NCBI GenBank assembly: GCA_003021175.1
Contig: PXQV01000015.1
Location: 1-64,000 of the forward strand
Direction of reading: 5' to 3'
DNA: 64,000 nt
Origin: Halobacteriales archaeon QH_7_66_36
Lineage (GTDB): Archaea > Halobacteriota > Halobacteria > Halobacteriales > Haloarculaceae
The notes below the pieces were generated by a model, which saw only the letters and a program-made list of their open reading frames with translations, was not told the origin of the DNA and did not search any database. The translations under genes and the position numbers were made by a program. Shown one piece after another: positions 43,259 through 51,329 of this stretch (its first letter is position 1; each line of letters opens with the position of its first letter).

Positions 43259-43936
43259 TCAGTTACTCCGCCTCGACAGCAACCCACTAACAGCAGTGAG
43301 CTCTAGAGAGTATCCACTTACTCTCGAGCTAATCAAAACCCCCCATTCTGAACCTCCCACCGTCTGATCGTCCAGAGTTCGACTTCGAATATGAGTCTGA
43401 GTGGCTGCGTTTTGCGTTGAAGATAGGGCATCCGCAAGCCGTACAGGATACACAGGAGACCGACGATTTGGCTGATCTCTCCCAGCATCCCGTACACGGA
43501 GGGGCCGATAAGTGGAGCGAGATACGGGCCGGCAACGAGGAGGACCGGCGTCCAGAAGACGAGGAAGAACCCGACGGCGATGAACAGCATCGGTCGCGTA
43601 CCTCGTCGACTGTGTGAAGCGGGCGGCCATCCGCTCGCGGAGGGAGAGGTCAAGCCTAAATCCGTCCGACGTCAACGTGATGACGACGCGGTCGAGCGTC
43701 GCGGTGTACACTTTGTAGTGATGGCCGTCGTCGTCCAGTTCGAGGTCTTCGGTGATCATGTCGTATTCGATTAGCTCCTCCAGTCGCTGGTAGACGGTCT
43801 GTGGCGAGACATCACAGGCGTCGCTCAGTTCGTCTGCAGACATCGGTTCCGTCGTCGTTTCGATGAGAATCTGCTGGGTGGTCTCGTCGGCCAGCAGCGC
43901 ACCGATTTCACGAACGTCCTCATCCACTCGTTCCAT
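43259..43936 (-). CDS. Winged-helix (ArsR-like) regulator with an altered, shifted C-terminus
   Basis: The first 109 residues form a halophile winged-helix regulator: LLADETTQQILIETTTEPMS, then ELSDACDVSPQTVYQRLEEL (recognition helix) and KVYTATLDRVVITL. After FTQ near residue 109 the frame reads Arg/Ser-rich sequence with no protein-like pattern. That part is a shadow of a membrane ORF in another frame (43333-43590). The gene therefore seems to have lost its own end through a deletion. A TATA box (GTTTATCC) 24-30 bases upstream supports expression. Confidence 0.55.
   Translation of the reverse strand: MERVDEDVREIGALLADETTQQILIETTTEPMSADELSDACDVSPQTVYQRLEELIEYDMITEDLELDDDGHHYKVYTATLDRVVITLTSDGFRLDLSLRERMAARFTQSTRYATDAVHRRRVLPRLLDAGPPRCRPVSRSTYRPLRVRDAGRDQPNRRSPVYPVRLADALSSTQNAATQTHIRSRTLDDQTVGGSEWGVLISSRVSGYSLELTAVSGLLSRRSN
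43333..43590 (-). CDS. Small membrane protein, possibly 5'-truncated
   Basis: 85 residues from ATG at 43590 with two hydrophobic segments (MLFIAVGFFLVFWTPVLLVAG and a second at about 30-48). In haloarchaea ArsR-like regulators are often followed by a membrane protein of this type that has an additional N-terminal helix. Here the frame begins within the tail of the regulator gene, which suggests that the 5' part was deleted along with the regulator's end. Confidence 0.5.
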   Translation of the reverse strand: MLFIAVGFFLVFWTPVLLVAGPYLAPLIGPSVYGMLGEISQIVGLLCILYGLRMPYLQRKTQPLRLIFEVELWTIRRWEVQNGGF

Positions 43937-44034
43937 TCAATCTTCCCCAGCTATCAGGATAAACGGGACTCCACAGTTCCACGTCTTGGCGTCGTGCAGT
44001 TCCTGTTTATACCGTGAGATGGTAGTCATTTCGT

Positions 44035-44220
44035 ATGCTCTCCAAACGCGACACCTCGACAATTGGCACCATCATCGGACTCATCGTAGTCGTTATCGCC
44101 ATCGGTGGGTCCGTTCTCTTCGGCTGGGAATGGGGTGCTCCCAATCAACCGGTTGCGACCGCCGTTGGTGGGATAGCTGTGATTATCGCGGTCGTCTTTA
44201 CAATCCGACAGTATACGTGA
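44035..44220 (+). CDS. Two-helix membrane mini-protein
   Basis: 61 residues with two membrane helices (about 10-30 and 39-56), separated by a short Trp/Pro-containing loop. A GTTTATAC box at 44005-44012 lies 26 bases before the ATG, which makes this a credible leaderless gene. It is divergent from the winged-helix regulator. Function unknown. Confidence 0.55.
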   Translation: MLSKRDTSTIGTIIGLIVVVIAIGGSVLFGWEWGAPNQPVATAVGGIAVIIAVVFTIRQYT

Positions 44221-44353
44221 TGGTATCGACTGCTTCGACGCAGGCGGAGTCAATCGATTTCCTAGAAGATGAGTGTATCATACAGCAGTCCACATCTCCT
44301 GTTCTTCGCTTTCCAGATTCGCTCAGTACAGTCGCCCGAAACAGCGGGGTGTA

Positions 44354-44617
44354 TTATCGTCGAACGAACACAAGCCCAAGCAGAACCAACCCCACGGGGA
44401 GCATTACAGGCCCGAGCCCCATCGTACATTCCGACCCATTCGTACAGTAACTGATGATGACGCCAGCGAAGCGCGTGATCTCAACACCGAATAGCGAGAC
44501 TCCTCCCCCACACTGGTCTGCACACGACCTGAAAAAGAGAGCCGGGCTCAAGAGGACAAGGAGTCCGCCTGTCAGGGCTAAGACACGGTTTTTCATCGGT
44601 ACATTGAACGAGGGCAT
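44354..44617 (-). CDS. Small membrane protein with extracytoplasmic Cys
   Basis: 87 residues, or 80 if the second ATG (MKNRVLALTGG) is used. Two hydrophobic segments (about 10-27 and 68-83) flank a loop with four Cys (RSCADQCGGG and YCTNGSEC), which could form disulfides outside the membrane. No family recognised. Last of the small membrane genes in this patch. Confidence 0.55.
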   Translation of the reverse strand: MPSFNVPMKNRVLALTGGLLVLLSPALFFRSCADQCGGGVSLFGVEITRFAGVIISYCTNGSECTMGLGPVMLPVGLVLLGLVFVRR

Positions 44618-45015
44618 ACCGTCTCATTAAGGGTATGTTTCCCCAGTCAATTCGCACACCTACTCACCAGTTTTTTCACTGGATTTTACCCCGAAATAAA
44701 AACCGTGAATAGTTCTGTGACACCCTCGAAGCCGTGGCGTTGCGATGAGTGGAGTAATGAAGCGTTGGGAGGACCCTGCGCGCTCGACTCGATGGGCTCG
44801 CTGCGGTTCTCGTCGTTCGCTCCGTTTACTCTCGTGGTACTTGCGTCGTCTTCAGAAATCTTCGATTTCTGATGGGCCGCGGGAGACGCCTCTCGTCTTC
44901 CGAACGCCGTCTTCGTCGAGCGCACGGCCCTTTTCACGCTGTTCGCTATGAGTACACTCGGCGCGTCTGAACCACACATCGTCCCGCAAGAGACCGTGTG
45001 TCAGCCCGAGACCCG
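44618..45015. other. Intergenic stretch with a dispersed repeat-like module
   Basis: No gene is seen. Bases 44790-44860 hold a CTCGCTGCGG/GTTCGCTCCG module similar to that at 38636-38695. A short palindrome, AGAAATCTTCGATTTCT, is at 44854-44870 and could form a stem. Nothing else is recognisable. Confidence 0.4.
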
Positions 45016-46938
45016 TCAGTCGTCGTCCGTCTCGACGCGCCGGGCGTCGCGCTGCTGGGCCCGCTCGATGAACTCCTCGGGGAGTTCGTCGATCTCGCCG
45101 GCCTGCACGCCCCACAGGTGCGCGTAGAGGCCGTCCTCGTCGATGAGTTCCTCGTGGCTCCCCCCCTCGACGATCCGTCCGTCCTCCAGCACCACGATCT
45201 GGTCGGCGTCCTTGATCGTTGAGAGTCGGTGGGCGATGGCGAAGGTGGTGCGGTCGGCGGTGAGCCGGTCCAGCGACCGCTGGATGAGCATCTCGGTTTC
45301 CGTGTCCACGTCGCTGGTCGCCTCGTCGAGGATGAGGATCTCCGGGTCCTTCAGGATAGCACGGGCGATGGAGATGCGCTGGCGCTGACCGCCGGAGAGC
45401 TTGACGCCGCGCTCCCCGACCTCCGTGTCGTAGCCGTCGGGGAGGTTCGTGATGAACTCGTGGGCCTCCGCCGCCTTCGCGGCCTCGCGAACCTCCTCGC
45501 GGTCGGCCCCGAAGGTGCCGTAGGTGAGGTTCTCCTCGACGGTGCCGTAGAACAGGAACGTGTCCTGACTGACGTAGCCCACCTGTCGGCGGAGACTCGG
45601 GATCGTCACGTCTCGCAGGTCTTGGCCGTCGATGTCGACGGAGCCCTCGTCCACGTCGTACATCCGGAGCAGTAGCTTCAGCACCGTCGACTTGCCGGCA
45701 CCGGTCGGCCCCACGAGCGCGAGCGTGTTGCCGCCCTCGACCTCGAAGCTCACGTCCTCGATGATCGTCTCCTCGTCGTCGTAGCCGAAGGTCACGTCGT
45801 CGTAGACGACCCCGCCCTCCTCAACGACGAGTTCGTCGGCGTCGGGGTCCTCGGCGATGCGCGAGGGCTCGTCCATCAGCCCGAAGATGCGCGCCGAAGA
45901 GGCGTGGGCGCGCTGGTACATGTTGATGATCTGGCCGAACTGCGCCATCGGCCAGATAAACCGCTGGGTGAAGAGGACGAAGCCGGTGAACTCCCCGACG
46001 GAGAGCGGTCGGGTGAACGGTCCCGGCGGGCCGCTGATGACCCACAGGCCGCCGACGAGAAACGTGGCGACGAAGCCGAAGCCCGCGAGCACGCGGAGAC
46101 CGGGGAAGAACTTGATGCGCGTCCCGATGGCGTCCCAGTTGGCGTCGAAGTAGTTCTGTGACACGTCCTCGACGCGCTCGGACTCGTAATCCTCGGTGTT
46201 CGCGCTCTTGATCACCTGAATACCGCCGAGATTGTTCTCGAGTCGGGAGTTCACCTGCCCGACGGAGGAGCGCACGTCGGCGTACTTCGGCTGGATGATC
46301 CTGATGAACTTGTAGGTGAAGTAGGCGATGAGCGGCACGACGCTCAGCGTGATGAGCGCGAGCTGCCAGTTCCAGTACAGCAGGACAGCGGCGATACCGA
46401 TCACCATCACGCCGAGGCGGAACGCGGAGTTCATCCCATCGTTCAGGAACCGCTCCAGCCGATTCACGTCGTTCGAGAGAATCGACATCATCTCGCCGGT
46501 CTGCTTGTCGGCGAAGAAGTCCATGTTTAGCCGCTGCATCTTGTCGTATGTGTCCGTCCGCACGCTGTGCTGGATGTGCTGCGCGAAGGAGTTCCACCCC
46601 CAGTTTCGGGTCCAGTGGAACGCCGCTCCCCCGAAGAAGGCGACGGCGATGAGCGTCACCGACAGCCACAGTTGGCCCGACCGGGTCACCGGCAGCCACG
46701 CGTCGGGGACGAACAGCAGACTGAACTGCTTCTCACCGAAGACGGCGTCGATAGCGACCGACAGCAGGACGATTGGCAACAGATCTAATGCCCGAGCCGT
46801 GATACTCGATACAACTCCGACGACGAAGGCGAACCTGTTCCCAGCGCCGTACTCCGCGAAGAGTCGTCGCATCGGGTTCTCCGCCTGCTCCCGTTGCTCC
46901 TCGAACGGGTCGTCGTCCTCGATAGCGGCTGCTCCCAT
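45016..46938 (-). CDS. ABC transporter ATP-binding/permease protein (MsbA/multidrug type)
   Basis: 640-residue half transporter. The N-terminal membrane domain has six helices (about 35-330); the nucleotide-binding domain begins near 385. Motifs: Walker A GPTGAGKST near 416, Q-loop VSQDTFLFYG near 457, signature LSGGQRQR near 515, Walker B ILILDEATSDVD near 536 and H-loop IAHRLST near 571. It probably works as a homodimeric exporter for lipids or drugs. The ATG at 46938 is 30 bases after a CTTTTGAT box; a GTG three codons upstream is possible. Confidence 0.93.
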   Translation of the reverse strand: MGAAAIEDDDPFEEQREQAENPMRRLFAEYGAGNRFAFVVGVVSSITARALDLLPIVLLSVAIDAVFGEKQFSLLFVPDAWLPVTRSGQLWLSVTLIAVAFFGGAAFHWTRNWGWNSFAQHIQHSVRTDTYDKMQRLNMDFFADKQTGEMMSILSNDVNRLERFLNDGMNSAFRLGVMVIGIAAVLLYWNWQLALITLSVVPLIAYFTYKFIRIIQPKYADVRSSVGQVNSRLENNLGGIQVIKSANTEDYESERVEDVSQNYFDANWDAIGTRIKFFPGLRVLAGFGFVATFLVGGLWVISGPPGPFTRPLSVGEFTGFVLFTQRFIWPMAQFGQIINMYQRAHASSARIFGLMDEPSRIAEDPDADELVVEEGGVVYDDVTFGYDDEETIIEDVSFEVEGGNTLALVGPTGAGKSTVLKLLLRMYDVDEGSVDIDGQDLRDVTIPSLRRQVGYVSQDTFLFYGTVEENLTYGTFGADREEVREAAKAAEAHEFITNLPDGYDTEVGERGVKLSGGQRQRISIARAILKDPEILILDEATSDVDTETEMLIQRSLDRLTADRTTFAIAHRLSTIKDADQIVVLEDGRIVEGGSHEELIDEDGLYAHLWGVQAGEIDELPEEFIERAQQRDARRVETDDD

Positions 46939-47034
46939 TGCAGTCACCTACGCCTCTCGGTATCAAAAGGATTCGCTGAAGGACAGTTCAGTATTTCGAC
47001 TGATAGAGGCGTGATACCACACCACGCGACGGCG

Positions 47035-47568
47035 TCACGCGTCGCCAATCTCCACGCGGTCGCCTTCGGTGACGTTGTGGCGAACTGTCCAGTTGTAGTT
47101 GACTTCGAGCACGTACTGCCCGGTGCCGGGGTGCTCGTAGTCCTCGCCGTCTGCGCCCTCGGGCGGCTCCGGCGCGTGGTGGATGCGCGTGATGGTGCCG
47201 TTCGCCGCGACGTAGACGATGTCGATGCCGAACGACATCCCCCGCATCACGTACGTGTGTGACCCCTCGGAGCCGTAGGTGAACAGCATGCCGCGGTCCT
47301 CGGGCAGCGACTCCGTCTTCGAGAGCCCGGTGTATCGCTTACGCCACGTGTCGGCGACGGCTGCCTCCACCTGCCCGAGTTGGTCGCCGGAGTCGCTGTC
47401 GACGACGCTGACGGTCGTCTGTTGGTATTCGAGCGGCGTCGCCGTCTCCGTCCCCGCCGGCTGGTAGCCGTCCGTCGTCAGGACGGGGGCCAGCCCGCCG
47501 GCGAGGACGCCCACCGCGACGAGCGCGACGACGACCGCGAACGCAACGACGACCCGTCGAGCTTCCAT
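47035..47568 (-). CDS. DUF192-domain membrane-anchored protein
   Basis: 177 residues. The N-terminal signal-anchor (residues 5-27) is followed by a spacer and the DUF192 domain (about 55-170). This has the family's AVADTWRKRYTGLSKTESLP, MLFTYGSEG and MRGMSFGIDIVYV patterns and a beta-barrel end. The function of DUF192 proteins is not established. It is divergent from tRNA-Phe. Confidence 0.88.
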   Translation of the reverse strand: MEARRVVVAFAVVVALVAVGVLAGGLAPVLTTDGYQPAGTETATPLEYQQTTVSVVDSDSGDQLGQVEAAVADTWRKRYTGLSKTESLPEDRGMLFTYGSEGSHTYVMRGMSFGIDIVYVAANGTITRIHHAPEPPEGADGEDYEHPGTGQYVLEVNYNWTVRHNVTEGDRVEIGDA

Positions 47569-47680
47569 ATCCGCTCCACGCCGGCCGGACGACTAAGCGT
47601 TCCGCCACGGGCTGATCCGACGGCACGCTGTCGATACGGATAGAAACGCTTTTTCACACTGCCCGGCTCGCTTGAGGTGA

Positions 47681-47754
47681 GCCGCCTTAGCTCAGACTGG
47701 GAGAGCACTCGACTGAAGATCGAGCTGTCCCCCGTTCAAATCGGGGAGGCGGCA
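47681..47754 (+). tRNA. tRNA-Phe (anticodon GAA)
   Basis: 74 bases from GCCGCCT to AGGCGGC plus discriminator A, no intron. The acceptor stem pairs perfectly; the anticodon stem CTCGA/TCGAG (47708-47712, 47720-47724) presents GAA at 47715-47717. The T-loop GTTCAAAT is normal. No CCA is encoded. Its 3' end serves as one side of a 22-bp direct repeat. It is the expected substrate of the wyosine pathway (taw2, this window). Confidence 0.96.
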
Positions 47755-47755
47755 T
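47734..47755 (+). repeat. Direct repeat (att-like) within the tRNA-Phe 3' end
   Basis: 22 bases, from the T-loop (GTTCAAATCGG) to one base after the tRNA end, are repeated without mismatch at 50014-50035. This is the normal geometry of a tRNA attachment site. Confidence 0.75.
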
Positions 47756-48070
47756 CCCGGTACCGCTCGAACGAGAATCGAGAGTACCCTTGCAGTCCTG
47801 TGATTCCGGATCCCCTCGTGCATTGCAACCAGTGGGTTCCTCCGTTCGGTTCACGAAGTCCGGCACGTTCGCCGTTATGCCGCGGGCGATGAAAGCACCC
47901 CGGATAATCGTACTCGCCTTCGGTCAGGGACGGTCCCTTCTGGTCGGCACGTCCGGACACGCCACGCTTGAACTGACCTGGGTTTCGGTCGGAGCCGCGA
48001 AGGCATGTTGTTGACCGATCGGGGCCACGAGTGACCACCCGACAGCCGCTGTCGCACGGAGCGCACGAGA

Positions 48071-49681
48071 CTACTCGCCGCCGGACACATCTCCGGCGTA
48101 GTCCGAGATGACCTCCCAGGTGGATGTCTCGTTGGGGAAGATGGCGAGAGGGTTGTCCTGGTGGTCGCGCCGGGACCCGTTGTCCTTCGGGTCACGAAGT
48201 TCGGCGAACCAGAACTGGACGCCGTTCAGGCCCTCCTCCCGCCCGACGCGGGTCCCGGTGCGGAAGAACTCGTTTCGCTTCGAGACCGGCAGGTCGGCCG
48301 GGGGGTCGACGACGGCGCCGAACTCGCCGAAGTAGACCGGCTTGCCGACCTGTTCGTGGGCTTCGTCGATGTGGGTCCGGACGAACTCGGCGAAGTCGTC
48401 CTGGTCGCGGACGGTGGTCTCGCCCTGCCACCGCTTGACGGGATAGGTATGAAAACAGCAGGCGTCAATCGCGTCGGACCGGTGGGTCTCGACGTAGGCG
48501 TTCCGGACGTTCCACCGCTCGTAGACATCGCCCATCGCGCCCGCCATGCCCGTCCCGACCAGGTGAGTATCGTCGATGGACTTAATATGTCTAGCGGCAG
48601 CGTCGTACCACCCGGTCAGGGGTTCGCCACGGCGCTCGCCGTGGTATTCCATTTGGTTGCCCACCTCCCACAGCAGGACCGTCGGGTCGTCCCGATACTC
48701 GACACCGGTGTACTGGTTCTCGTGGGTGAGGACGTGTTCGATGTAGTCGTAGTAGTGCTGGGTCGCTTGCTCGTCCTCGAAGAAGTCGTTTTTCTTCTCG
48801 GCCGTGTCGGACCACCTCGCGTAGGCGGCTGGGCCGGGAGCGTGGTCCGGTCCGTGCCAGTTGTTGATCAGCGGGAGGACGAGCCTGATCCCCCGTCGCT
48901 TGGCCGCCAGAAGCACGTAGTCGAAGTGGGTAAACCAGTCGTCGCGGAACTCGCCGGGGGCCGGATGTACTTCCGCGTCCGTCCATGCTGGCGGGAACCC
49001 CCATGTCCGGACGACGGAGACACCCCGGTCCGCCACGTAGTCAAGCAACCGGTCCACGTACTGCCGACCCCACGGCCGAACCGGCAGGTGGTTGTTGTTC
49101 ACCCCAGCGTAGCGGAACGGGTCGCCGTCCACGACGAAGTCGGTCCCCTGGCGGCCGACGAACCGGGGGTACCGTTCGACGGTCACCGTCGTCGACATCC
49201 GGTCACGTTCCTTCCCGGCGGCAGTGAGGGTCGCTCGCAGGTCGTGCTCTCCGATCCGTGGGAGACGGAGTTCGAACTCGACTGACCGGGACGCGTCGGC
49301 GTCGACCGTCACCCGCGTCGTATCTGCCGTCTCCTCGTCCACGGTCAGCGTGACGGCCGTCTCGGCGGCGGCGCCCTCGTTGGCGAAGTCCACGGACACC
49401 ACGAACGACCGGGTCTGTCTCACGGGATCGGCACCCACGGCAAGACCGGTCAGCACCGGGTCGGGCGTCCCCGTCGCGGTCGACGGCTCCGTGTCCGCGG
49501 GGGCGCCGGTCTCCGTCGCCGTCACGGTCGGGCCGTCGTCGGACGACGACGAACAGCCCGCCAGCGCGGTTGTGACGGCGGCAACTCCTCCGAGATACGC
49601 ACGCCGGTCAAGACGGTCCACGGCGTCGCCGGCCACTCCGTCCAGTCGTCCGTCACACGGCTCGTCGTCATGGCTCGGCAT
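48071..49681 (-). CDS. GH5-like glycoside hydrolase lipoprotein (mannanase/cellulase type)
   Basis: 536 residues with a Tat-type signal (DRRAYLGGVAAV) and lipobox Cys at 43, then a beta-sandwich CARDB-like part (about 75-165) and a TIM-barrel domain (from FVGRQGTDFVVDGDPFRYAG). The nucleophile Glu is in YFGEFGA (near 435). At the place of the acid/base Glu (usual Asn-Glu-Pro) the sequence is WEVGNQMEY, with Gln instead. Catalysis by the normal GH5 mechanism is therefore doubtful. The ATG at 49681 is 27 bases after a CTTATCAG box. Only gene of the tRNA-Phe island. Confidence 0.78.
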   Translation of the reverse strand: MPSHDDEPCDGRLDGVAGDAVDRLDRRAYLGGVAAVTTALAGCSSSSDDGPTVTATETGAPADTEPSTATGTPDPVLTGLAVGADPVRQTRSFVVSVDFANEGAAAETAVTLTVDEETADTTRVTVDADASRSVEFELRLPRIGEHDLRATLTAAGKERDRMSTTVTVERYPRFVGRQGTDFVVDGDPFRYAGVNNNHLPVRPWGRQYVDRLLDYVADRGVSVVRTWGFPPAWTDAEVHPAPGEFRDDWFTHFDYVLLAAKRRGIRLVLPLINNWHGPDHAPGPAAYARWSDTAEKKNDFFEDEQATQHYYDYIEHVLTHENQYTGVEYRDDPTVLLWEVGNQMEYHGERRGEPLTGWYDAAARHIKSIDDTHLVGTGMAGAMGDVYERWNVRNAYVETHRSDAIDACCFHTYPVKRWQGETTVRDQDDFAEFVRTHIDEAHEQVGKPVYFGEFGAVVDPPADLPVSKRNEFFRTGTRVGREEGLNGVQFWFAELRDPKDNGSRRDHQDNPLAIFPNETSTWEVISDYAGDVSGGE

Positions 49682-49703
49682 GTGCCTCCGGTTAGAAGCG
49701 ACC

Positions 49704-49711
49704 CTGATAAG
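49704..49711 (-). promoter_or_regulatory. TATA box of the GH5-like gene
   Basis: Minus-strand CTTATCAG about 27 bases before the ATG at 49681. It excludes the 13-codon longer start at 49720. Confidence 0.55.
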
Positions 49712-50013
49712 TCTTCTCACAGCGTGGCCCGGTCATCCTGACTGGACGGGGGCCCCAGACGCCACGTCGGGAACTTCCGCAGTGTCTCCCGGACGGGTCT
49801 TCACGTCGTCGGTACCCCACCGGACGAACTGCTCCGGTCGGCAGCGATGGCCGTCGAGGATCGACCGCGACTGGTGCTGGCGTCGGGACACTGGTGCGTA
49901 CCGGCGTGAGCTTCGAGATCGTCCGCTCCGTTCGACCACCGGACGGTTCCCTGCGAGGTGCGGACCGACCCCGGTCGAGACAGGAAAACCGCCAGAGTGC
50001 GGAACTATCACCG

Positions 50014-50035
50014 GTTCAAATCGGGGAGGCGGCAT
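50014..50035 (+). repeat. Second copy of the tRNA-Phe 3' end (distal att-like site)
   Basis: Identical over 22 bases to 47734-47755. The flanking bases differ on both sides, so the similarity is limited to the tRNA segment. It marks the far boundary of the island. Confidence 0.75.
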
Positions 50036-50138
50036 ATTCTGAATCTGCGAGCGTAGCGGTCAAGTGAGAAAATACCGAGCCGACTCGGCCCTGACTTCTG
50101 GTGTCGCTTGGAACACACCAAGATACGAAGCTACTTGA

Positions 50139-50639
50139 TCAGAGAGCCATCGGACCGAATCCGACAGGCCGGCCTTGCTTCCACTCGACAGCGGGAACCG
50201 CGTCTCGAAGCGAATTGAGCCTGCGCTCGACGACATCCAGCGGATGTGAGTCGATGAACTGCGCTGGTTCGTGCGCGACGGACGTCGCACCGTCGTTGAC
50301 CTGCAGATAAACTGGACCGAGGTCGTCGTGCGTGCCGTCTTGGTGCCAGCCTACTAACAGACTCCGGTCTGGCTCGATCCAATTAATCCAGTAACGCTCG
50401 TGAGAATCTCCGGTCTGCAGTCGAAATCCGATTTCGACACGCGCGGTCGCCGTTGGATACGTATCGTCACCGAGGAACTGCTGTGGGTTCACCTCAGCGA
50501 CGACCCGATACGGGCCGGACTCACGCGGTTCAGCACGCTGCCGGCGAACGTTCTCGAACTCACCGCTAAGTCGGTTCTGAATGCGGTCGTGGAGCCGCTT
50601 GCTCTGCAGGTTCGCCCGATTAGCGAGGAAGACGACCAT
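50139..50639 (-). CDS. Partner protein of the winged-helix regulator, unknown function
   Basis: 166 residues. The middle part is beta-rich (YRVVAEVNPQQFLGDDTYPT, ARVEIGFRLQTGDSHERYWI), the rest charged. No catalytic motif is clear. Its ATG overlaps the regulator stop by one base (TGATG), so the pair is co-translated. Pairs of a winged-helix protein and a small partner of this size are common in halophile accessory regions and may act as toxin-antitoxin-like units; that is inference. Confidence 0.65.
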   Translation of the reverse strand: MVVFLANRANLQSKRLHDRIQNRLSGEFENVRRQRAEPRESGPYRVVAEVNPQQFLGDDTYPTATARVEIGFRLQTGDSHERYWINWIEPDRSLLVGWHQDGTHDDLGPVYLQVNDGATSVAHEPAQFIDSHPLDVVERRLNSLRDAVPAVEWKQGRPVGFGPMAL

Positions 50640-51142
50640 CAGGCGAGTGTCGAGGACGAGTCGGTCTGCGGTGAGGAAAGTTCCATGATGTCCTCATACA
50701 GCTGGAGAGCGTGCTTCACGAGCCGGAGATCCGTATTGACAGTTTCCCACGTGGCGATCACGTTGCGACGCTCACGAAGCTCTGCAGCCGAGAGTTCCTC
50801 GTCAGCGAATTGCTCCCGGAACTCGTCAAGCGAACTGATGTCGTACTCGGTCGCCAGCTCTTCCTGTTCTTCCTTCAGCTCCGTGAGTCGGCTCTCCAGT
50901 TCGTCGCGCGAATGTGCCTCAATCAGGTCAGTCACTTCGTCGAAGAGCATCCGTACGGGATTCAGGTCGTACGCTTTCGTCCCGTTGACGGTCGTTTCGG
51001 TGATCCAGTCGTCACTTCGCAGTCGCTGGAGCTCATCGTCGGCTGTCGCGCGCGAGACGTCCGCTCGGTTCGCGATCTCCTGTACCGGCGTTGGCTCGTC
51101 CAGTAACTCCACGACGTGCCGGACGCGCTCACGTCCGCTCAT
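50639..51142 (-). CDS. Winged-helix transcriptional regulator (DUF7342-like)
   Basis: 167 residues. The N-terminal winged helix (RVRHVVELLDEPTPVQEIA, then ADVSRATADDELQRLRSDDW) is followed by a long coiled-coil-like region (about 70-160; DELESRLTELKEEQEELATEY). This composition fits regulators that I recall as DUF7342. The ATG at 51142 is chosen, but the conserved part may begin about 18 codons upstream (GTG 51196). It is co-translated with the downstream partner. Confidence 0.7.
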   Translation of the reverse strand: MSGRERVRHVVELLDEPTPVQEIANRADVSRATADDELQRLRSDDWITETTVNGTKAYDLNPVRMLFDEVTDLIEAHSRDELESRLTELKEEQEELATEYDISSLDEFREQFADEELSAAELRERRNVIATWETVNTDLRLVKHALQLYEDIMELSSPQTDSSSTLA

Positions 51143-51329
51143 ATTCTCTGTCCACGACCCCTGAATTCGAGTCAGCCATCGTACTAGCGCTTGCACCGCG
51201 CGTGCAAATAATTTGTCTTCGTTCAAATATTCAAAACAGAGTGACAGTCGACAGCGAAGGGTGTCCCGAGGCGGTGGAGTGCCCTGACACCGGAACAGGT
51301 TTGGACGAAGCACGACACGCCAGAATAGG

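Larger units (their letters stand above)
47755..50035. mobile_element. Island of 2.3 kb integrated at tRNA-Phe, no integrase
   Basis: The segment lies between the tRNA-Phe gene and an exact 22-bp copy of its 3' end. It carries one gene, a GH5-like lipoprotein on minus. The flanks (47756-48070 and 49712-50013) hold no recognisable gene. No integrase is present, so it is either the residue of a larger element or a passively mobilised piece. Confidence 0.6.

Noticed and set aside
47736-48038. Minus-strand frame between tRNA-Phe and the GH5 gene
   Set aside because: It runs through the tRNA repeat, has no promoter and reads as random GC-rich sequence.
49224-50042. Plus-strand frame of 272 codons opposite the GH5 signal region
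   Set aside because: Ser/Thr/Arg-rich reverse shadow of the acidic spacer of the lipoprotein, ending in the att-like repeat.
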